This document shows, piece after piece, positions 17,701 to 24,322 of a stretch of 64,000 bases of DNA. The stretch is from Actinomycetes bacterium (lineage in GTDB: Bacteria; Actinomycetota; Acidimicrobiia; Acidimicrobiales; Ilumatobacteraceae), in contig JANXUF010000119.1 in NCBI GenBank assembly GCA_025356335.1, positions 62,001 through 126,000 of the forward strand. Direction: 5' to 3'. The notes under the pieces were generated by a model. It was not told the DNA's origin and ran no database searches. It was given only the letters and a program-made list of their open reading frames with translations. Position 1 is the stretch's first letter. Each line of letters starts with the position of its first letter. A program made the position numbers and the translations under genes.

Positions 17701-19603
17701 ACGCCTTGTTGATGTCGATCTTGTTGATCTCGGCAGCGAGACGGTCGTCGTGGGAGCGCAGCGCCTGGAGGACCTGCCAAACGACGGCGTAGCGCTTGTT
17801 GTCGCGTAGCGCCTCTTCGGGTGCCATGCCGGACGGCACGCCGATAGGGAGGATGACGTAGCCGAAGTCTTTGCCGGGTGCGAGGCGCATTACCCGGCCC
17901 ACGGCCTGTACGACGTCGACGATGCTCTTGCGTGGGTTGAGGAAGATGACCGAGTCGAGGGCTGGAACATCGACTCCCTCGGTGAGGCACTTGGCGTTCG
18001 ACAGCACACGGCAGACACGTTGGCCTGGCGGCTCCTCCAACCATGCAATCGCTTCGGAGCGGACCTTGACGTTGGTGGTGCCGTCGACGTGATCTGTCTC
18101 GATCTTTACGGCGTTCGGATCGGCCCGATCTGCCAGCACCTGATTGACCACCGCAGGGAACGCCACCGTGAAGCGCTTCGACTGCTTGATCGTCGACGAG
18201 AACGCAACAGCACGCCGCATCGGGTCCGTGTCCTCGGTGAACTGCGGGCCCCGCTTCGACAGCCCATGCCAACAGCCGACGATCTTGGCGTAGTCGTCGA
18301 GTGCCAGTTCGCCATCACGGCTCAGCTGACGCTGGAATGCCGACGAAACGGCATCCTCGTCAACGGCCAGTACAAGCACCTTGTAGTCGGTCAGCAGATG
18401 CTGTGCGACGGCGTCGCCGAAAGTGAGCTCGTGCAAGACGGGCCCGAACTTCGACTCATCATCCATAGACGCAATGACGACATCAGCATGCGCCGCAGCA
18501 GCCTTCGCCTGATCGCCGTAGATCCTCGGCGTCGCCGTCATATACAGCCGCCGGTCACCGGCGACGAGCGCATTCGAGTGCACCTTCGTGAACGACGACT
18601 GGTCCCCGTCGTCCTTGAACGCCCCGGTCGTGCGGTGAGCTTCGTCGCAGATGATCAGACCGAACTCGCCGAGTCCCGCCTGCTGGCATTCCGTGATCAC
18701 GTCGATCGACTGATACGTCGAAAAGACGACCGTCATCGAATCAGACGAGCGTCGAGCACTAATCGCTTCCATCAACGCCGTTGCGTTCGTCGATGCCGGG
18801 AACGACAGGTCGTTGACGCTGAGGTCTTCGTCGTTACGGCGTTGGCCGGCGCGGATATCGGAACAGACAGCGAAGGTTGCCAGGCGGATCTCTGCGTCGG
18901 CGGCCCACGACTTCACCGACTGCGACAGCAGGTTGATCGACGGCACGAGGAAGAGGACGGTCCCGCCGGCGCCGACGGTCTGCTCCGCCAGGCGCAGCGA
19001 CGTGAAGGTCTTACCGGTGCCGCAGGCGAGAATCAGTTGACCCCGCTCATGGTGAGCGAATCCTTCGATCACATCAGCGATTGCCGACTCCTGATACGGG
19101 CGGAGCTTCTTCGTGTCGAAGACGTTTAGCTGTGTCGGAGCCTCGATATTGAACTGGTCCCAGTCGACCGAGGAGTCCTCGAAATCCTGCACCCGCCACA
19201 TCAGAATTGGCTTGTGGTGGAGTTCGAGGTTGGCCGTCAGGTTCGCCGACTCGGAGCCAGCCGTCGAAACGATCATCCCGGACGTGAACTCGTCTCGACT
19301 CGCAAGGGCAACGAAGGTCGAGATGTGCGTCCACGAGAGCGTTGCATCCGGTGAGTAGAACTTGCATTGGATGGCGACGAGGTTGCCGGTGCCGATCTCA
19401 CGTGCGACAAGATCGATTCCGGAGTCAGCGCGGCCTCCACGGCCGGGCCAGTCCATCCACTGCCAGACCGCATCGAACCGTTCAGTCCACAATGGGTCAG
19501 TCTTAAAGAACGTCTCGCAGAACTCCTCGAACCGTCGTCCCTTGGCTGCGCGTGTCTTCGCTGCACCCTCGAACACATCGAGAAGTTGTCGAAACGTAGT
19601 CAT
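14771..19603 (-). CDS. Type ISP single-chain restriction-modification enzyme
   Basis: This 1610-residue protein combines all parts of LlaBIII/LlaGI-like type ISP enzymes. An Mrr-like nuclease comes first (DSGIDL near residue 62, IQCK near 78). A superfamily 2 translocase follows (ACGTGKT near 193, DEAH near 319, and a VGRVMRLAPGK motif VI). After a helical coupler comes an N6-adenine methylase (DPFSGTGTF near 881, NPPY near 988) and a C-terminal target-recognition region. It methylates host DNA on one strand and translocates along, then cleaves, unmodified DNA. All key motifs are intact and no separate subunit is needed, which suits compact mobile elements. The recognition site cannot be read from sequence. 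Confidence 0.93.
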   Translation of the reverse strand: MTTFRQLLDVFEGAAKTRAAKGRRFEEFCETFFKTDPLWTERFDAVWQWMDWPGRGGRADSGIDLVAREIGTGNLVAIQCKFYSPDATLSWTHISTFVALASRDEFTSGMIVSTAGSESANLTANLELHHKPILMWRVQDFEDSSVDWDQFNIEAPTQLNVFDTKKLRPYQESAIADVIEGFAHHERGQLILACGTGKTFTSLRLAEQTVGAGGTVLFLVPSINLLSQSVKSWAADAEIRLATFAVCSDIRAGQRRNDEDLSVNDLSFPASTNATALMEAISARRSSDSMTVVFSTYQSIDVITECQQAGLGEFGLIICDEAHRTTGAFKDDGDQSSFTKVHSNALVAGDRRLYMTATPRIYGDQAKAAAAHADVVIASMDDESKFGPVLHELTFGDAVAQHLLTDYKVLVLAVDEDAVSSAFQRQLSRDGELALDDYAKIVGCWHGLSKRGPQFTEDTDPMRRAVAFSSTIKQSKRFTVAFPAVVNQVLADRADPNAVKIETDHVDGTTNVKVRSEAIAWLEEPPGQRVCRVLSNAKCLTEGVDVPALDSVIFLNPRKSIVDVVQAVGRVMRLAPGKDFGYVILPIGVPSGMAPEEALRDNKRYAVVWQVLQALRSHDDRLAAEINKIDINKASSKVNIIGIGMGGGSDPDEPGRTTTQRPSEPGQLEIPDLSAWRDAMYAKIVEKVGDRRYMEHWAADIQQIASSQESRIRALLANPDINPEAASQFAAFHTALKHNLNDSISREDSISMLSQHLITRPVFEALFGDGDFTHRNPVSKVMQGMLDVLDEHNLTTEVATLEGFYTHIRMLLGGIDSAEGRQHVINELYEKFFKRALPKTAEALGIVYTPVEVVDFINRSVNDLLQEHFGATLSDEGVHILDPFSGTGTFITRLMQTGLITPEALPRKYASELHANEYMLLAYYIAAINIEATYQSIVKAPEYVPFDGIVLTDTFQMSEGDDTFDTVLFPVNNDRAERQKALDIRVIIGNPPYQVGQTNQSDNNAKVEYRDLDRSISQTYIAQAEGNPTSLYDSYVRAMRWASNRLISSPNGGVVGFVTNGGWIDGRAASGIRRTVVNEFHEVWVFNLRGNARTSGEQRRREGDNVFDQGSRNTVAVTFLLRRPEPVTSSVVHYRDVGDYHDRSTKLSIVADSSLSDDEWDTVTPNEAADWINQRQADFTRLVPLAGEPGSIFITQSTGVKTSRDAWAFNSSKSSLQENMERTIRFFNAEVERLNALPAANGETTSTRSDRFREAAKYDDREFSWNYGDYERAARGERYELTPDMLRSSTYRPFFKQNLAFDRTLARSTSQMPAMFPKPFTSNRGITPLGRGARSEFCAFAVDQLTSLHLIGPDSTNFFGRWRYELSDGGLFDDSAVAQSNINVSALAQFRGRYGPDVDEDAIFAYVYGILNAPDFLSTFAESLKKEPTRVPLVADRGMFDVFVEAGVELLDLHIGYESVTPFPLVEHWVKGVDPETDPKSLLVGTSKMKHPKTIDVATGEKVDDTSQLIYNDHLKLSGIPESAYRYEVGTRSAIGWLMDRYYVSTDKASGIVNDPNQWGLERGEPRYIIDLIKRVVTVSLRTVEIVDALPALEFDQLGIAGRHSVYPSG

Positions 19604-20180
19604 GACGCCTTTCCATCGAGCCGTTGCCCATTGTCCAACATCGTCAGGTCGAACTGCCCGTATCGCATCGCGTCAACGTAATCGTGTCGGATTCATCGAG
19701 GTGCTGCCCAGGAGAGGATTGGGATCAGAACGTCGAGCGGTGGTCTCAGTGCCGCAAGCCGGCGGTTCGAGCGCCAACACTTCCTCTCGCTGGTTACCCG
19801 TGTCGTCACCGGCGGTCGATCTTCGACGGTTCCCCACAACGTGCCCACGGGATGCTTACCCCTGCTATGTGCTGGAATGAAGCCGAACAAGTGCAGCCAA
19901 ATGTGAAACCGCCCGTCAAAGGAGACCTCGTATGACCGAGCAGTCGCTACATCATGAATACTGCATCTTGATATGCCTCCGCTGCCATGGGTGCGACACC
20001 GTGATGTCGATCTGCTGTTGACCGACACGTTCGCCGCTTGTCCGACGTTCTACCGGCGAACAGCGCTTCACCACGTCCTGCGAACGTCTGCGAGGTCCGG
20101 CGCACGCCGTCATCAGTCACGATCGCCCGGTACTTCGACGACGGGGAGTTGTTCGACAAAGATGCCCACGACCGGGCCCG
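19604..20180. other. Gap upstream of the type ISP gene, no gene seen
   Basis: This 577-bp stretch has only short, compositionally poor frames on both strands. It must contain the promoter of the type ISP gene, which reads leftward from 19603. I see no strong hairpin or repeat in it. Confidence 0.4.
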
Positions 20181-20864
20181 TCAGCCTGCAGGTCGGGGAC
20201 GGCGACCAGCTCGGCCGTTCACGGTGGCATGTACCTGCTGTGCCGTCCAGCGGCCGCCGCGCTTCGTCGTGATGCCGCTGGCGTTCAACGCGTCCGCGAC
20301 GGCGCCATATGAACCGCCAGCGGCTCGCAGCCCGCCGATTCGGGTCAACACGGCCTGCTCGGCGTCGTCGGCGACCAGCGCGCCGTCACGGGCCACGTAG
20401 CCGTACGGGGATGCGCCCGCACGCCGGCGCCCTGCCGGCTTCGAATTGCCGGTGCGATGCACGCGGTCGAACTTCACTACGGCTTCGACAGTTGCGCGTG
20501 CGATCTGCAGGGCAGGGTCGTCGTTTCGATCGATCAGGCCGCCCTGTGTCGCCGAGTGGACCTCGGCGCCTCCCTCCCACAGCACGATCATCGCAGCCTG
20601 TTGAATGTGAATCATGCGGCCGAACTGGCCGACCCACGACACAACCACACCGCTCGCCCTGCCGGCTTCGATCACGTCCACGGCCTGCCGATATCCCGGA
20701 CGGTCGAGGTTGTCGTCCGCCGCGCTCGCCTCGTCCTGGCACCACGTGGCGACCTCGTGGCCGTTTGCGCCTGCCCACCGTTGAATCGCCTTGCGCTGAC
20801 CCGCCAAGCCGAGCAGCGTCGACGCTTTCGCCGGTTTGCGCAGGTACCCGACCAGGTTGCTCAT
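20181..20864 (-). CDS. Serine-recombinase-like protein lacking the catalytic serine
   Basis: The 227-residue product keeps the resolvase layout: VGYLRK, then GQRKAIQRWAGANGH, LDRPGYRQAVDVI and GRASGVVVSWV. A Recombinase-type DNA-binding region follows (SPYGYVARDGALV, YGAVADALNASGITTKRGG). The active-site block normally reading 'RVST/RVSS' is RKPAK here, and the usual 'DRLSR' is GQFGR. The nucleophile Ser and at least one catalytic Arg are therefore missing. It probably binds DNA without recombining it, perhaps as a regulator. A 13-bp inverted repeat lies 28 bp upstream of its start. Confidence 0.75.
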   Translation of the reverse strand: MSNLVGYLRKPAKASTLLGLAGQRKAIQRWAGANGHEVATWCQDEASAADDNLDRPGYRQAVDVIEAGRASGVVVSWVGQFGRMIHIQQAAMIVLWEGGAEVHSATQGGLIDRNDDPALQIARATVEAVVKFDRVHRTGNSKPAGRRRAGASPYGYVARDGALVADDAEQAVLTRIGGLRAAGGSYGAVADALNASGITTKRGGRWTAQQVHATVNGRAGRRPRPAG

Positions 20865-20891
20865 GCGTTCACTCTGCCGTACGACGACGAC

Positions 20892-20929
20892 CGTCTCAAC
20901 CATTCTGTTGCCGCAAAATGGTTGAGACG
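20892..20929. repeat. Inverted repeat (13-bp arms) upstream of the serine-recombinase-like gene
   Basis: CGTCTCAACCATT (20892-20904) and its exact complement (20917-20929) are separated by 12 bp. No T-run follows on either strand, so a simple terminator is unlikely. A related repeat with the same CAACCA core lies at 21794-21826. Both are candidate operators or recombinase-binding sites. Confidence 0.65.
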
Positions 20930-20943
20930 TTTCGCCATGTCGC

Positions 20944-21219
20944 CTACAGGTCCTTCGCTGCGCAGTTCGCCGACGGCATGACGTTCGTGTCCTCGTACGC
21001 CGAGTAGCCGACGATCTTGCCGTGCCGGTTCGTCCACACGCTGACGTTGCCGAATTTCGTAGAGACGGGTGCGTGCTCGGCGAACTGCCAGCCCCACGAG
21101 GATGGAACGTCGGCGATGCCCTTGCCGCAATGGCTCGAGCCGGTGAGAGCACTGCTCGCCGTGGCGCCGGCCGTAATGCTGACGGCAGCCATGGCGATGG
21201 AGACGATGACCTTTCTCAC
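20944..21219 (-). CDS. Small secreted protein
   Basis: This 91-residue protein has a clear signal peptide (basic MRK, hydrophobic VIVSIAMAAVSITAGATASSA). The mature part of about 65 residues has two cysteines and aromatic residues (SSWGWQFAEH, VSVWTNRHGK). No family is recognised. Its ATG overlaps the stop of the upstream gene (ATGA at 21219-21216), so the two are translated together. It should be exported and may form one disulfide. Confidence 0.65.
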   Translation of the reverse strand: MRKVIVSIAMAAVSITAGATASSALTGSSHCGKGIADVPSSWGWQFAEHAPVSTKFGNVSVWTNRHGKIVGYSAYEDTNVMPSANCAAKDL

Positions 21220-21683
21220 GATCCGGCGCTGATCTGATCGGACTCGGCAGCGTTCTCGACGGTGAACGACGCGAGCGCCGTCTCGCCGTCGACGTGCATC
21301 GTGGCCGTGACCGTCGGATCGCCGGGCCCGTCCGACAGATCCGAACCGATCTGCACCTCGGCGCTGCCCGGGTTCGCCGGGATCGACACGAACGAGCCGA
21401 CTGCGGTGCCGTTGTGTGCGTGTTCGATATGGATGCTGCCGGCGTCGATCCGAGTCGACATCAGTCCGGCGTCGTCGCGCACGACGATCGATCCGGTGAC
21501 GATCTCGGTCGACATCGCAGCGACACGCTCGACCAGGTCGTCGTACTTGCGGTGCAGCGCGAGCACCTCGACGACCAGGCTGGCGACGAGATCGTCACGC
21601 AACTGCGGCGACTCGATGACGGGTGATGCAGGCGGGATGTTTCCGCTCGCCTGCGTGGACGTTGACGTAGCGTTGCTCGTCAT
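21216..21683 (-). CDS. Hypothetical protein with coiled N-terminus and beta-rich C-terminus
   Basis: The 155-residue product begins with a Ser/Thr-rich stretch, then a helical segment (DDLVASLVVEVLALHRKYDDLVE) and a beta-rich region with repeated short strands (SIVVRDDAG, SIHIEHAHNG). There is no signal peptide. It is coupled to the secreted protein downstream by a 4-bp overlap. Function is unknown. The layout resembles small phage or element accessory proteins, but I cannot name a family. Confidence 0.6.
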   Translation of the reverse strand: MTSNATSTSTQASGNIPPASPVIESPQLRDDLVASLVVEVLALHRKYDDLVERVAAMSTEIVTGSIVVRDDAGLMSTRIDAGSIHIEHAHNGTAVGSFVSIPANPGSAEVQIGSDLSDGPGDPTVTATMHVDGETALASFTVENAAESDQISAGS

Positions 21684-21793
21684 GGTGCAGTACCTCCAGA
21701 TGGTGCTGTTGCCAAGGTCCTCGTCTGGCCTGCCAGCCGGACGGGGACCGCTTTATGTTGTCGAGTCGTCACCATACGCCACGGTTTCTGATC

Positions 21794-21826
21794 CGTCAAC
21801 CAATTCGATTCACCAAATGGTTGACG
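21794..21826. repeat. Inverted repeat between the 21683 (minus) and 21880 (plus) genes
   Basis: CGTCAACCA (21794-21802) and its complement TGGTTGACG (21818-21826) flank 15 bp. One mismatch further in, the arms continue TT/AA. It lies in the divergent promoter region of the 21216-21683 gene and the SIR2 operon and shares the CAACCA/TGGTTG core with the repeat at 20892-20929. The same protein may bind both. Confidence 0.55.
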
Positions 21827-21879
21827 ATGCCGCCGGCGTGATGTCAATCGTCCACGTGCTGCGCAGTTAGTGTTCCGCC

Positions 21880-23103
21880 GTGTCACGCAGCCGACGAGCG
21901 ATAGTTCTCCTGGGGGCAGGAGCATCCGTAGACGCCGGACTGCCCACGTCCGCGCAACTGACGCAGCGGATGCTCGACCACTTCGGATCATCGCCAGGCC
22001 TTCGGCCAGAGAGTGCAGCTCTACGCTTCGTACACCACACGGTCGAGGCCGACCTTGCAGCCCGCAGGGAGCCCGGCGGTGCCGACATCGAGCGGCTCTT
22101 CGCCGCGATGCACATGCTGGCCGGACTCAGTACCAACGTGCTGTCGCCGTTCGTCCAGCGCTGGCACGGCGGAATGGAGGCTCTTGTTGCCGAGCACCCC
22201 GACGTCGCTGCATCGTTTGGTCCGACCAACGACGCAGCTCAACTGATTCGAGGTATCAAGAATCCTCCAGGGACATTTGCCGACGACGAGAATCAACTTG
22301 CACGGAGGCTCGTCGAAATCGTCCGTGCGATTGCGCCGAGTAGCATGGCCCCTCAGGATCTATTCGCTCGGGTCGAGCTCCAAATGTTGAGTTGCGTTCC
22401 CGGGTTGGTATGGCTTCCCGAGTCAAGTGACGTGACGTACCTTCGGCCCATTTTCGATCTCGCAGACGAGCATCCGTTGACCGTGGCGACATTGAACTAT
22501 GACGAAACTGTCGAATGCAGCGCGGCCGGTGCCGACGTCGGATTGTCAACGGGCATGGCCGAATGGATCGAACGCGGCCGACTGACTTGGGCCCCCGACG
22601 ATCGGATTCACCTTCTCAAGCTGCACGGCTCTCGGAACTGGATCAGAGATGACGTCGGCACAAACCAGGTTTGGAGTGAAGGCGAATGGCACGTCCGCGC
22701 TCCTCAGGGTGCAAACATACGACTGCAGCCTGGGATCGTGTTCGGCGAAGGCAACAAGCTGCGCGCCGACGGGCCGTTCCTTGATCTATTCGCCGAGTTC
22801 AACTCGCAACTTGCGGACGCAGACGATCTCCTCGTTGTCGGCTACTCGTTTCGCGACGACCACATCAACGCCTCGATCCTCCGCTGGGTCAACCGCTATC
22901 CGGCTGGCCGGCGAGTAGTGATCGTGTCGCCATCGGTGAGTCGAGAAGGCGGATACTCCTACCTCGAGCCGGTACTCCATCGGCTGCGTCGCCAAACGCC
23001 ACAAGCGAAGGTCTCCGAGTACTTCCAGGTGGTCACGGCCGGCGCCGCAGCCGGATTGCCGGACGCAATCGAAATCTTGGCGACCGACCCGTTGGCGATC
23101 TGA
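21880..23103 (+). CDS. SIR2-domain protein, putative NAD-consuming defence effector
   Basis: Starting at GTG 21880, the 407-residue product opens with VLLGAGASVDAGLPTS, the NAD-binding 'GAGAS' signature of SIR2-like domains. Further along are VATLNYDETVE (the 'T-x-N-Y-D' motif), LLKLHGSRNW (with the histidine expected at the active site) and VVGYSFRDDHIN. This is the SIR2_2 type found in anti-phage systems, where it depletes NAD after infection. It forms an operon with the two genes behind it, each overlapping by one base. The operon is the last cargo before attR, a usual place for defence genes. Trigger and partner dependence are not shown by sequence. Confidence 0.85.
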   Translation: MSRSRRAIVLLGAGASVDAGLPTSAQLTQRMLDHFGSSPGLRPESAALRFVHHTVEADLAARREPGGADIERLFAAMHMLAGLSTNVLSPFVQRWHGGMEALVAEHPDVAASFGPTNDAAQLIRGIKNPPGTFADDENQLARRLVEIVRAIAPSSMAPQDLFARVELQMLSCVPGLVWLPESSDVTYLRPIFDLADEHPLTVATLNYDETVECSAAGADVGLSTGMAEWIERGRLTWAPDDRIHLLKLHGSRNWIRDDVGTNQVWSEGEWHVRAPQGANIRLQPGIVFGEGNKLRADGPFLDLFAEFNSQLADADDLLVVGYSFRDDHINASILRWVNRYPAGRRVVIVSPSVSREGGYSYLEPVLHRLRRQTPQAKVSEYFQVVTAGAAAGLPDAIEILATDPLAI

Positions 23104-23627
23104 TGGCCTCAACGCCCGACGACGACATGCGGCTATTCCGAGAGGAGCAACGCCGGATTGAGGAAGCGAGCGACGCGTACGCCTCGGCCCTCGGACCGTT
23201 TCTTGTCGAGGCAGTGACTCTCGACAACGCCATCGGGAACTGGCTCGTCTTGCTCTTCGCCGATCCTGACAGTCCAGAGGCCGATCAGATGATCGACGTC
23301 TTTCTGGACCGTGTTGCGGCGGGCACAAAGCTCGACATGCTGCGGCACGCCGTGCGGCTCCTCGAGGTTGAGACGGCGGAGATGAAAGCTGTATTCGTTG
23401 GCGCACAACGGGTCATCGAGTTCCGCAACCTTGTAGCCCACCAGCACCCGACCTTCGATTCTTCGACGCCAGCCAACGTCATCTACAGATCGGGCAGCAA
23501 GACTCCACGGTTCTCGTTCGACGAGGTAACGGAACTCACCATCCTGGCGTACAACCTGAAGGTCCGACTCGCGGGAATCTTCGGCGCCATCACGATCGCC
23601 CGCCGTTCGGCGCGGAGGGGGCAATAG
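23103..23627 (+). CDS. HEPN-like putative RNase partner of the SIR2 protein
   Basis: The 174-residue, all-helical product has FRNLVAHQHP near residue 103. R-N-x-x-A-H is the R-x4-H signature of HEPN-superfamily ribonucleases, and no membrane segment or other domain is visible. Its ATG overlaps the SIR2 stop as TGATG, which implies re-initiation and a fixed ratio of the two products. HEPN proteins in defence and toxin-antitoxin systems cut RNA or act as sensors. Here it could be a second effector or the control subunit of the SIR2 enzyme. Family membership rests on the short motif and predicted helices, so it is tentative. Confidence 0.6.
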   Translation: MASTPDDDMRLFREEQRRIEEASDAYASALGPFLVEAVTLDNAIGNWLVLLFADPDSPEADQMIDVFLDRVAAGTKLDMLRHAVRLLEVETAEMKAVFVGAQRVIEFRNLVAHQHPTFDSSTPANVIYRSGSKTPRFSFDEVTELTILAYNLKVRLAGIFGAITIARRSARRGQ

Positions 23628-23884
23628 TGAAAAACGATTGGAAGACGGCCGGCATCGTCGGCGGAGTGCTGCTGGTCGTAATGATCCCGCTCATCGTCGT
23701 GGCGGAGCACAACAACACTCCGACACCGGATCCGACTCCGTCGCAATTGGTGTGTTCCGGGATCGACGGCGTCTACCTCCGAACCAAGACGCAGGTTGTG
23801 CAGGCAGCAATCGACCTGAATGCATCAATCTCGGCGATCGAAGTGTTGTGTCCTGACAAGATGGCCAGCTTGCTCGATCGGTGA
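23627..23884 (+). CDS. Small single-pass membrane protein of the SIR2/HEPN operon
   Basis: GTG 23627 overlaps the preceding TAG as TAGTG. The 85-residue product has one N-terminal hydrophobic helix (GIVGGVLLVVMIPLIVVA), then a Thr/Pro linker and a C-terminal part of about 50 residues with two cysteines about 30 apart, probably outside the membrane. It resembles no family I know. Coupling to a SIR2 and a HEPN-like gene suggests a membrane sensor or anchor for that system, but a hitch-hiking gene of the element is possible. Confidence 0.55.
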   Translation: MKNDWKTAGIVGGVLLVVMIPLIVVAEHNNTPTPDPTPSQLVCSGIDGVYLRTKTQVVQAAIDLNASISAIEVLCPDKMASLLDR

Positions 23885-23941
23885 AATCCGACGTGGTGGC
23901 TCGCGCCCTTTCGCCCAGGTTTGAACACGAAATGCGACCTG

Positions 23942-23997
23942 ATCAGTGACTGCATCCGTGACCGCTGGCTAGTTACTGAGAGCTATTCTCAGTGACC
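23942..23997. repeat. Right cluster of integrase arm-type sites (inferred)
   Basis: ATCAGTGACT (23942-23951), ATCCGTGACC (23954-23963) and CTCAGTGACC (23988-23997) belong to the same decamer family as the left cluster. The first two start 12 bp apart, the spacing seen at 8578/8590. They lie just inside attR. Confidence 0.5.
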
Positions 23998-24026
23998 AGC
24001 GCCACTCGTATGCTCTGAACTGGTCT

Positions 24027-24075
24027 TTCTTGGTCGGGAAAGGGGGACTCGAACCCCCGACCTCCTGCTCCCAAA
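24027..24075 (-). repeat. attR: right 49-bp core within tRNA-Pro
   Basis: This copy is identical to 8420-8468. It supplies the CCA end, T arm and part of the anticodon arm of the intact tRNA-Pro gene, so integration leaves the tRNA functional. Confidence 0.9.
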
Positions 24076-24106
24076 GCAGGTGCGCTACCAACTGCGCTAC
24101 TTCCCG
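24031..24106 (-). tRNA. tRNA-Pro (anticodon TGG)
   Basis: Read on the minus strand, the 76-nt sequence folds as a full cloverleaf. The acceptor stem CGGGAAG pairs with TTTCCCG and is followed by A and an encoded CCA. The D stem is GCGC/GCGC. The anticodon stem CCTGC/GCAGG has loop TTTGGGA (anticodon TGG), and the T stem GGGGG/CCCCC has loop TTCGAGT. It is the attachment site of the integrative element. The promoter side (above 24106) is chromosomal and the 3' half comes from the element. Confidence 0.96.
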
Positions 24107-24322
24107 GACTGGCGGGTTAAGGCTAGCGGCTCTGGCGATCGGTCGTCACTCGCTGATGGCGACCAGATCGTCGGGATGGTGGTCACGTGGATTCCGTGGT
24201 GACGGAATCGGGGTGACCGCGCGTCGGAGAATCGGCGAACGGGAACGCAACGGACAAGATGCGGGTGCGTCCGGACCGCCGCAGTCATCACGGGATTCCA
24301 ACGGTCGAGCGGTCGGGGCGGC

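Larger units (their letters stand above)
8420..24075. mobile_element. 15.7-kb integrative element in tRNA-Pro, satellite-like, with defence cargo
   Basis: The element is bounded by a 49-bp perfect direct repeat (8420-8468 and 24027-24075) that is the 3' part of a tRNA-Pro gene. The right copy completes a functional tRNA. The left copy is a bare fragment. Inside are an integrase adjacent to the left end, two excisionase-like HTH genes, a primase-helicase, an HGGA-type protein, a type ISP restriction-modification enzyme, a degenerate serine recombinase and a SIR2/HEPN operon. There are no structural, lysis or conjugation genes. Size, tRNA site and content resemble phage-inducible satellites or small actinobacterial integrative elements. 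Confidence 0.88.

Noticed and set aside
16181..19129. Long rightward frames (431 and 369 codons) opposite the type ISP gene
   Set aside because: They are antisense shadows caused by high-GC codon use; the minus-strand gene has every expected enzyme motif.
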